From positions 39,109,385 to 39,173,384 of the forward strand of contig NC_088295.1 in assembly GCF_032854445.1 (NCBI RefSeq): a DNA stretch of 64,000 bases. Reading direction: 5' to 3'. A model generated the notes under the pieces. That model had not been told where the DNA came from and searched no databases. It saw only the letters and a program-made list of their open reading frames with translations. Each line of letters opens with the position of its first letter. Positions within the stretch are counted from its first letter, which is position 1. Both the position numbers and the translations under genes were made by a program. This stretch comes from Liolophura sinensis. Taxonomy: Eukaryota; Mollusca; Polyplacophora; Chitonida; Chitonidae. Shown here piece by piece: positions 47,101-59,100 of this stretch.

Positions 47101-50100
47101 ACTGATTATTGCTTTTAATACCACAGTGTAAGTCTAGCATGATATTAATATTACGACAGATACCTCCACCAAGTCACAGAGAGAGTACCTAAACAATTGA
47201 AAAGTACCATTTTTTACCGCACGCGCAAATTTTGGCTGAAGGCTATTGTCGTGCATGTCATCCTCATGTCTGTCTGTTTTTCCATACTGCCTTGTAAATG
47301 AATTGTCTAAAAAAGTATTTGTTACAAAATAAAACACTTTCGCACAAAACTGACTTCATCTTGCACAAAGCCTGACTCATTCAGGATAACTCGAAACATA
47401 TGGAACTCAGGCCTGATCCCGAGGGCCAATCCTTTACATTTTTGGTATTGCCTGATGTTGGGAACAAATCAGACTACAAACATACTGCAGCTTTTGGCAG
47501 ACTAGAGGAATGTTATTTGAGTTTGACAGGTAATTTTGTAAATCCCGTGAAATTCATGTGCACATACCATAACACCACATTCAAGTCTGCAAAAAGTGAA
47601 GAATTATGTTTTCAAATTGTTTTTAATTTTATACTTTATTGGTCAGCTTTGCTGAGGATTTATGATAATCCACAGCTTTGAGAAATCAAAGGAATGCTCC
47701 ACTCACTAGGGCTGCACAGCACCTATCAAAAGAATCTATCGGTGTATGTATGAAAATGCTTACCTAGATAACTACACAAGTCTGGATCCACAAACTGCAT
47801 CAAAGTGTGAGTTTGAGCAAGCTGTGTCTTCATTCCCATTTGGTCCATCTCAAAGTTATCACACTGCAAAAAGAACAAAAAAAAAAAGAACAATGCTAAT
47901 TCAGAGATGAAGACACAAAACTGTTAATAAAAATCTGGAAAGGCCCAAATTCTGTGGAAAATTAAGAAAACTTTCCAAGATTTCTCAACATATTAGACTT
48001 TTAATAGTAAAAAATATTCTGAAATCCAGTCCTGAAAACTTTTATAAAGATGTAAACCCACCTTCATGAATAGCCATATCAAAAGCTAACAGTAACCAGG
48101 CATTTAAAATACAACTATTTCAGTTTTAATCTGGTCCAGATCAAACCAGCACCCTTTAAAAACCTGTGGTTTTGCTCAAAACCTTTCCTGTGACATGTGT
48201 TACCAGGTATGCAACAGGAAAGTGTTGTCACTGAACACTGGGGAGGAGGTCCACAAACATCAGAAACATATGTTATTGTAAAATGAACTGTTAGTAAAAG
48301 GCCTTCCTTACCACCATCTCCATAAATCCCACAAAGCACCAGAAGGCGTCGACCTCATTCTCCATGACAACCAGTATAGGAGAGAGCAAGTCACTCATAC
48401 CCTGAACATAACCTGTGAACATTGGACATACAGACTTACCCACCCACCAAAAAGTTCTCAGCTTTTTCAATTTTTTTCTTTTCCCTAAAATAATAAAGAA
48501 GGAGCTTAAAGTAGCAAAGAATATATTCTACCTACAATTTCCTGAACAAATTATGTATGAAGATAAGGATAGTGATGTGCAATGGCTTTTGAACATTTGA
48601 ATATTCATTGTCTAATCAATGATTTACTGCACAGCCACAAATATGACTGGGTAACTTTTTGTAAAAAGGTTAATCAACTTACCCAGATCAAAGTTGTACA
48701 TGCAGTACGTCATGAGAATGTCATATAACACTTGGAGGTTGGGATTCTTGTCACCAGTGAAAAACTTGTGGTTTCTGTCTGTTCTGCTCACATCTTTATC
48801 TGCAAATCAGTCAACATAAAAATGATATCACGATACGTTACTGAGTATACGATAAACGTAATTCATAAATACTATAAGGCATATGACATTCATTTGGAAA
48901 TGAGGAAATGGTAAGTGCATAGAGTTTCGTGCTACCCGGCTATCTTCGCCAGATCCAAATAAAAAGGCTACTTCAGAGTTGAAGATTGAGACAAAAAAAC
49001 AGGATAATTTGTAGACAATATCACTTGCTCATTATGTGTAAAAATATATGGTAATAATACTGTAGTACTAATGAACTAACAACAGATGCTACATGTACCT
49101 ACTATTCTTCACATTTACAAGAAAACACTGTACCTATTAGTCCTTTCCTTTCTTTCAATAATGAAAACCTTCTCTCCTGCTCAGCACTGATAGTTTTCCA
49201 CTGAAGTTTCATTCTAAAATAGTCATCACTGAAAAAAACAAACAAACCAAAATAATGTGTTTGAAACAAGGTGCAATTCAGATCTGAAGACTTTTTAACA
49301 GAAGTATGCAGATGGATGAAAGTCACAAAACTTTACATGAAATTCATGTTGAATGAATAGAAAAAATTAAGACGAGAGTGCTGTAGACCTAAACAAAAAT
49401 GAAAAAATATGATCAACTTACACTTTCTTCTTCCTCTCCTCAGTCCTACTCTTGTAGGTTGAATCCCAACTGTAGTAATTCAACAAAAACTTCCACACTT
49501 CAATCCGAATGGAAGATTCCACGCCCTAGACACAATGCATAGAGAAATCGACGCAAATGGTGAAACAAAGACTTTGGTAAGAACATGGTGTACCCTGTGA
49601 TACTTGGAGTATACATATATCTATTATTTGATACTAAGATTCATTACATTCTGGGACAAAATATACCTTAAATAAAGTTTAGAATGGCTGAAAATGCATC
49701 AAGTCTAAAATGCCTTCATCCATTTATAGTATTATATATACATGTAACTAAATTAAAGATTTAAAGGGACGAGAAGTATAATTTCACATAAACAGTAACA
49801 GGGTAGTTAAGTTGTCTTCACAGTTTTAAGATAGTCCACGAATGTACTGTTAAAAACTAGGCAGCAAAAGATAGAATTAAAGATGTTTAAAATATATTCA
49901 TTTGAGCAGTAATGTACAGACTGACGCCATGATAGAGGAGTGCATCAATGGGAAACCAAGAGAAGTTCTAATCTCACCCCTCTGAAAATGGCCTTTTTCA
50001 GATCCTCCACATCTTTAACCCTGCCATCCCTGTCCATGTATTTGGACCATTCTTGTGCAGTGAGGGGATCACTTCTCTTTACGTCAGGACGGGGAGGTAG

Positions 50101-53100
50101 CTTGGTCTGTAAGATGATAGAAAACCACAAATGAATGATTAGAGCCATTATGTCAATTTCGCAGTTCTCTGAATGTGTACATATACATGTAGGCTTTGGA
50201 CGGTGCATGCCAAAAAAAATGCCAATGCCAACACTCGGAGTATGACAGAAGCTACACCTGTGCTTTGCCTTTACATTGTTTTAATGTGATTGTATGTTAT
50301 GTGATGCCAACACAGCAATCCAAGTAATTCTAGTCTCGTGACATCTAATAACTTACAATTAACAACACTGCATATGTTTGTTTTTTCACCTTATTCTGCT
50401 TAAGCCATGGTGTTAGGGGGAGTGTAATTTGCTACTATTTATGCATTTACATGAACGGTCAAAATAAAACCCTGACTGAGGTAAACTGACAAGTGCCTAT
50501 ATTTCACCGGATACGTGTGACTATCTGCCAGCTATCACACTGCTGTCCTTGCTCTAGTTTTACTCTCTATGCTGAATGTCTTTAAATTGTATTTATATAG
50601 TTGAGCTAAGAATGTCATGGTGCTACATAGAGCTTTGATCAATTTTGTTCTTTGGTTGCGGTACAAAATGCCTCTTCAATAAATTATTTGAATCATGGCA
50701 TGTACATTCACTGCCAAAGCTGCTTATTATTTATCAATGTGTGATAAACCATAGGCATCAGTATAGGACAATAACAGTAAAAAAAAAAAAAACACTGTAA
50801 CATGCAATTCCACAAATTTTATATCTAACAATTGCAAATTGCATGTATTTTTCAAATATTGTGCAAATGATGCTGGTGAAGGTTTAACAATTTACTGCTG
50901 TACCTTGGTGATGAGTTCAAATCCTGGTTCATCTTGGTGGTTTATTTCCATGCCAGGGATATCATCATTGAGAATCTCAGCCAGCTCATCAGTGGGCCGG
51001 TCCAGCGGGGCCTCTGCTTGTAGTAAGGTGTCACGCAGAAAGTTGGTTACCTTTGAGAAACCTCCCATTGTCGTACTATAAGGGTCCCTCATGAATTTCT
51101 GCAGGTAGAAAAAAAAACCCACAAAGGTGAGAACACTTTCAAAGAAAATAACTCGCTCTGTCACCTTGTGTAAATCATATTGCACTCTTTGTCCAACTGT
51201 TAAACTACCATTTTTACTAAACGAAAGAAAAAAAAATTTCTTTAATCAAGTATCAATGCTTGTGAAGATTGATGTTGTGACATTTCTAGAGATTTCTGAT
51301 GTAGTCACATGTACAAATTGATAAAATTTTTGACATGGGAAAATTATCAGCAAATACAAGTCAGCAAAACTACATTAAAACAAAAAGTAACATTATAAAC
51401 CAAAATATACATTTTCAGCATTTTGGACCTTTTCATTCCAGTTTAGAGAGAAAAAACATAAATAAAATAAAAATCAATCTCCATCGATTTATAAAATATA
51501 GTATACAGTACTTAACTTTAACCATTAATGACAAAACAACTTTAACTTAAGATGAGATGACTGATACATATTGAGTGGCCGGAAAAAAAAAACAGCACGC
51601 TTAAATTTGCAACTATTTAAAATGTTTAATATGCAATTTAAAATGCAACAATACATCCAATCATGAATTTCAGCACGACAGGTGAAATAGTATTAAACAG
51701 CAACACAGTTAAAATTGCAGGCAGAGTGGCATCAAGTGCCTGGAACGTGGTACATTTCAGTCTTCCACATTTGTTGCTCTGTTAATATTTATTTATTTGA
51801 TTGGTGTGTATATTTCACTTATACGATGGCGGCCAGCAATATGGTGAGAGGAAACCAGGCAGGGCCCAGGGAAAACCAACGACCATTCATAGGTTGCTGG
51901 TAGACCTTCCCATGTATGACCGCAGAGGAAGCCAGTGTGAGCTGGACTTGAACTCATAGCGACCGCACTGGTGAGAGGTTCCTGGGTTATTACGCTGTGC
52001 TAGCGCGCTAACCAACTGAGCCACAAAGGCCCCCCTGTGTTAATATACTATTCCCTTATGGTGTTTAAATATTCATGAAAGATGTCTAATTTTTATTAAA
52101 TAGAATGAATATGGGAACTTATGTTTGAAAGATTGTGAACAACTGCATATTTAAAGAGTGGCACCAATTGTCCGCCACATGGTAAATTTGAGCCTTTTAT
52201 ATTTGTTGCTTTTTGAACGCTATTTGACCTAAGATGCTGATATTTTAATAAAATGATCTAAAAGTCATTAAACAATGTGTTAGAAATCTCGAAGCCTTCA
52301 TCTGAACATTCTGAATAATTGCATATTTAAGAGGCTTATCATTTTCTCTGGCATGCCCAATCTATATCTGTGAAATTTCACATTTTTTTGTAATACAGTC
52401 GAAAATTGTGACCAACACAGTAATTAGCAAGTTAAAGTTGAGCATCAGCCTGTGTGAGCATCATGCTTTAGACAGGGGGTGCCTAAAGTTCACAGCAACA
52501 CAAGAGGCAAAAAGATATGAGACACACGAGCCTCAGAAATATGCACTGTTTGACTATCGTCAGCAAGTCCATCAAACAAATGAAAAACCAGCTGAATAGA
52601 AACAAGTAACACAGAAAGGTGAATTAAACTACATGTACATGACAGGCAAACAATAATTTTTATCACACATTGATTCAATTTTATGAGAGCTGGTTGATGA
52701 GAAAAACATTTAGCTGACAGATTCATACCAAACTGAAAGTAGACGTACAGCAGTTCCTAAGTTTGAATGTTAGAAGTTTGCACACAGTGTTAAATAAAAC
52801 TTGAGATAGCATGTTGGAATAAAATATACATGTACATGTTGGACGGGAATTGTAACGTGCATGTTAGACGCTGTGAGTTCTTGCTCATGCTGGCTTCCTC
52901 TCAGGTCGTTCATGGGAAAGTCTGCCAGCAACCTGCGGAAAGTCATGACTTTCCCCCTTTACCTGGTTTCCTCCCAACATAATGCTAGCCGTTGTTGTAT
53001 AAGTGAAACATTCATGAGTGCAGCTTAAAACACCCGTCAAATAACCAAATAAGAAGAACAAAACTATTTTTATGCATCTTAAAGGGAAAAAAAATAAGGG

Positions 53101-56100
53101 TTTTGTCCAAAATAACCATCAGATGTTAATATTTTCAATCACAACTGGGTATATGAGTTGGATTATATCAATCTATAGTATATACGAGAAGGTCTGCTAG
53201 CAACCTGTGGTTGTTAGTGGGTATCCCCCCTCCCCACACTCCGTTAAGTTTCCCCTAACCGTAATGCTGGTTGCTGTCATATAAGTTAAATATTCTTTAG
53301 TGTACATAAAACACCAATCAAATAAATAAAGAAATAAATAAATATATAAGTAAATGAATAAACCAACAGTCAGTTAAGCAGAGTAGACATGTTGCTATGA
53401 TCAGAGGACAAAACATGCAGAGGTGGAGATAAAACTAGAGGGATAAAACTAAAACTAATTCAACTATGTTTAGGAAGTGCAGGTAAATATAGGAGTATGT
53501 AGTACAGTACAGTTCTTATACATGATATGCTCTATCAGTATAATGTTGAATTTTATCAAAGTAAAAATCTTCTCATGCAGTTTTGGTGGTCTGCTTCAAA
53601 TTAAATGGTTAGTTCAAGCACTACAACAGACCTTCTTTATATTTCCAATTTTCTTTCATGAAACTGGACTTTCTGCAGCACAACAGTGTCAATGCCACGT
53701 TCGCTGTGTCACAATTCATGTGACAATGCTACACTCCTTGTATCATAACAATGAATTCAGACCATAGACAGTATACACTTTCATACAATAAACGGGCTTT
53801 TATGCCAGTTTTGCACAAAATATGAAAAAGGCCTATTACACCTTGCCTTAAAAATAATATTTTCTGTAAAATGTCAGCTGTCCAAAAAAGTAGTGTTATC
53901 ATCTATCTTACACCAAAAACTGTTGTGATGTAGAGCAGTATGCAGTTTGCAAGCATGCTGATGATTATGTACACTGTACAAGTCAACCAAAGACGATCAA
54001 ATATGTGAAACAAAGAAAATGTAACCAAGACAGTACATGGTGTAAGCAGATATAAAATGAAGGCACAGTAGAAAGTAGCAAAGAATACAACATAGGGTGA
54101 AAATAGATAAAATGATAATGAGAAGCTGCTTTTGTTAGGTAAGATAAAGGAATGTGAATCATGCTTCTACAGAAGAAATAAATGGGAAAGTTTTAATATG
54201 CACACAGAGGGAAAATAAAGTCACCTTAGAAAGCTTATAGCCACCTTTGGCTGCACTGGAGGGTAAATGGATGAATTTCTAAAATACACAGGAAAAGAAG
54301 AGATTTAATAAATGCGCAAAAGGATTTTTTTTTCCTTTGTGAAATGCATCTGATTTAGTATGTTCCTATGTGAACACAATATGCAATTATAGAAATTCTC
54401 CTATAAAATATTTCCATGATTATAAACATGTGTAAATACATTAAACTGCAAATAAAATTACCCACCACCACTGAAAACAAATGTTAAGTAGCAAATACTG
54501 AAAGACACATGTGTATGTATATATACAAGTACAGGTGAACTTACTAAATGTATACTAAGAGTAGAGCCAAGTATTACATAAGCAGCGCTAACTGAAAAAA
54601 GGCTTGGCAGGACTTAAAAATCATATGTCTGAGCTTGTTTGGCTTAAATTACTTAATACAAATTTTGATCTTAACTCTGGTGTATAGAATTACTGGGCTT
54701 TCCAATTTTAATAAGGATATGCTTAGCATGTTGTATTACATAATCTTTATAACAACGAATCATTTTATCCAGAAATATAGCACTCCAGTTTGTAGGGGAT
54801 TTGTACAAGTAGCAAGTACTGACAAATGAAAGAGAGCCAAATAAAGTATCTGAAAGCAAGTTTTGCAGTTTAGTTTGTCCTGTTGCTAGTATTGATTACA
54901 GTCTATTCACTGATTTGAAAAGGCTGACCAATATTTCAAAATGTAACTCTTCATATTACATGCATGTTAATGTAAAATGGATAAACTAGTAACTCCAATA
55001 CACCTTAAGACAATACAACTATTTATCCCCACACAGTTTTATCTAAACACTCTTTTGGAATAAAACAAAAAAGCATTAAAAAGCAAACTGGATAGACCTA
55101 AATGTATAATACTGAGAGAGCATGTTGCAAGAACATTACACTGCTATGGTATATGAATCTCAGCGATGCAATAGAAGCAAAACACAGGAAGAAAAGGTCT
55201 AGAATGTATACAAATGTTACTGTTTACATTCAATATTTAATCTGTATATAAATTCTACAGTGAGTTGAATTTGAATATTCAAGAATACAACTGCTCCTGA
55301 ATTGATATTCCTCGGGCCGGTTTCATGAAGCTTACTTAGCTAAGTATGCCCTTAAACTCCCATGACCACATATGTTGTAGAAATATGCACTTAGCTAAGG
55401 GCTACTTAACACTAAGTATGCTTCATGAAATCAGCCCCAGACCTACATGTAAGGTGTATGCGTTGTACCCACCAAAACTGCCCTGAACAATACCACAACA
55501 GTCTACTAGAAATCTTCCTTTTCAGTTATGTCCGTCAAATGTAGAGCTTAGCAAATTAAAAAACTTAACCTACACTGAAGGCACTGAGCTTTATCACATT
55601 TTAACAAATATACTGCTTGTTTTGATGACTGGTCAGCATTCAAGTTTGCAAATATTGCCCAAATACTAAAGATATACATTACAAATCAAAACAAAGCATT
55701 TTAGGGCTTATACTACATGCAATATATATATTTTCTCACCGTGACTAGGTCGCCCTGTGTGTCTAACAGCTGGAGCTCATCCAGCGATTTGGACAGAATC
55801 TCTGGGTCATGCTCCTGCACAATATACAATCTGCCATCTGTAGTCGATCTGAAAATGAAACAGTTATAATGACATAAGATTAGAGATGACAGGCCATTTT
55901 TATCAGATTTTCAGCAAAATTTCCTACCTGGTATAAATATGCAGGTAGATGAGGTTGCAAAAGCTTTAGACAAACTTCATGTTAGTTGCAAAACCATACA
56001 AAATTATGTTAATTGCTTCGAGCTTAAATTTTTCTCTCATGTCAATCACCGTGTTTATTTTCAATTACACAAGACACATGCTATTTCTAACCAGTACAGA

Positions 56101-59100
56101 TGTACCCTAAAGCATAAATCAGTGACTATTCAGCGAAGTCTAGCACCATCAGTTTCACTATCTCTTACTGCTAAATCTTAAAATCAAATGTTGTTTCTTC
56201 TTGTCCTCTATTGGACCACATATCAAAGTTGAAATATACCATTACCATTTGAGGAGAACGAAACAAATGTTTTCAGTTATGTAAGAAGTTATTACTACTT
56301 AATTACAGTAAGTAATAGTCAAAAAGAAACAACCTCATCTTAAAGATAAAAAATAAAGATTAGTTCTCCTAGGCCTGTCCATTAACCACCAAAAACAACA
56401 ACAGGTGAAGTACCTTTTCAGGTGTACAAATCTCTCCATTTCCTTAAGCAGGGCCTTACTGCCTCCTCCGTGGAAGTGAAGGGCAGGATAAGTGGTGCCA
56501 TCCTTCATGATGAAGATCAGGTAAGCCCATGTATGAGTGTTAGCACTCCGCTTAAAACTGTTCAGGTCCAGAATATTGAACGAGATATTGTGTTTCCTTC
56601 TTGATTCTTGCTTAACGTTCACAGATTCTGGCAGGGAAACACGAGACAAAAAATATTGCTTAGAAAAATTACAACACTACTGACAAAAAATTACTTCTAT
56701 GTTTGACAGTGCCTTAATTATTTGAATGTCATTTTACACTGTTCTTACAGATATTTCACTTGTATGACTGCAATCAGGATCATGAATTAAGGAAACCAGA
56801 ATGTATTACAACTACACCTTGTCACGTAACTTCTGGACATAAAGTCAAAGCCAAATCAGAGATTGCAGATTTATTACTGATGTACCACCTGATATAATTC
56901 TGTAACTAAACCAGTGAGAACTGGATTTCAGCACTAGAGTACACCTCATTGGTCATCCTCAATGGTCTCTAGGTAGGATGCCCATTAGTTACTGCTGTTT
57001 ACCTCATGGATGGCTACGTGGAATCTAATGCTCATTCTATTTCACTAGACCAAAAGCTGTTGTATTCTGCAAAGTTTCTGACAAATCAGCCAATGTGAGC
57101 TGGGTTTCAAATTAAAATTATACAATTTCAAACAACCTCTAAATGTCCCTGCTGCAAATCACAGAAAAAAACAGCTGTAATGATCATATGTGATATGTGT
57201 ATGTACCATTTTCTGAGCCTTTGTCTGCCTTGAAGGAGACCGTAGTAGAGATCCATTCATAGTCTGAGTTCCCATCCAGCGAGTATACCTTCTCTTCTGC
57301 TCTCCACTCCAGGAACACGCCCTCTGCCTGTACACGTTAACAAACCATTCTTTACAATAACTGCTTACTTATTTAATCAATCATTTTCATCTTTTTGGCA
57401 TAGAAACTGGAAAATCTGAACACTCATGCAGTCGTAAAAAGTTACTTGAAAATAACAACCTTTATCTGTGCTTGTATATATATATTATATACATATATAT
57501 ATATTATCAAAGGAGAGTTTTCAGAGATAGGACAGGTCTTGCTGAACCCAAAAGCATTTATATAATGGCATTTCTACACACTTTCCAGGTTTGTAAATAA
57601 TGACCTGAAATATCTGGTATTTTAAAAATGTCTATGTCATTCAGAGCTTAAAAAGGCTATAATTAAGATTTTTGACAAAAATCCAAATTTGTTCATCAAA
57701 TCATATATTCTGTACTGACCATAGCTCAAATTATTAGTTCTCAGTAAATATCAGACTCCTACCTGTAAAATTTTCAATGTTGAAATGGTCGTAAAGTTAT
57801 AAAAGTTATAATGTGCACAGACGAGGCTACTATTTTGTGAAATGCAATTATTTGTGCAATTCTAAAGTATTGGCAAAAATTATTTGAAATTTGTGCAATT
57901 TCATATTTTTCAGTTGGCTTGCAGCAACTGTCAGGCCCTTGATCAATACGTGTCATTTTTTGAAATTCATTGTGCAGCTGTGTCTGCTTTGAATATTGAT
58001 GACGCGACGTGAGCTGACAAAAGTACGGTGTACATCTATGTATTGGGGTAGACAAGAACATGATACACAGACATGATCGTCACTCCATTATTTCATCCCA
58101 CGGAAAATACATCCTCCTGTTACGACATACATGTAGGTCACACAAACATACGACTGGCAGGAGCAATTTGACAATTACATACATTTATACATGACCATGT
58201 TAATATATGAACAGGTGAGAACGTAATGTATTCTGATCCGTCTGTATGCAAATATATAGAAAATATATATATATGTATTTAACTACTCTTAATTCCAGCT
58301 CTGAGTATCCTAATCTCTTAATCTATATTTACATTTATTCATGAACCCTATCTTTACATAAAGGTACATTCAAATATTCATCAGCTAGGAATATGTCCTA
58401 AACAGACGTGTTGTTTCTTTTCACATTAGCACTAAAGGCAAGCAACCATGAATTTTCGATTTATGTCATTTCAACAAAAAAGTCATACCACTGCAAAATG
58501 CCCTTTATAGCGCAGTAGGGTTTAGATAAAACCACTGAGAGAATATCATTAATTTTGTAATACTGGGCACCCAAATCCTGTTTAGTTTTATATATTCTAT
58601 ATACCACCTCACATTAAAACTGGCAGATTGGCCCTACCATGTCATAAAGCAACAATGCCTCAAGCTGGCTAAAAGGCTCAACATAGTCTGCCTGTTGTTG
58701 ATACGTTGTACATGTATTTCAAACATGCATATTGTCTTCTCCTTCTATTTCTGACTTTTATTGACCATGGAGATTGTCAGTTGGTTTAGCTAATCAATAA
58801 CTTTGAAATCAGGGTGCCCCACTTATAGTTTTCTTCTAATTTCACCATCTCCCCATGTTAATTTTATCTGATTAGCCGATGCCGATGACCTCTACACTGA
58901 ACAATGCTCTGAGACAGCAGCCCCATCTTCTTCAAAGAATTAATGGAACCATAATTTTTTAAGAACCACAGCAATTGCCTTCTTTCGGCCCTTTTAGTTT
59001 TACACTTCAAAATAAACTGGATTAAATTCTGCCCAGCAGTTCTAGAAATATTGCTTGTTGCAATGTAAAAATACAGACAAACTCCAAAAGTTCTTAAGGC

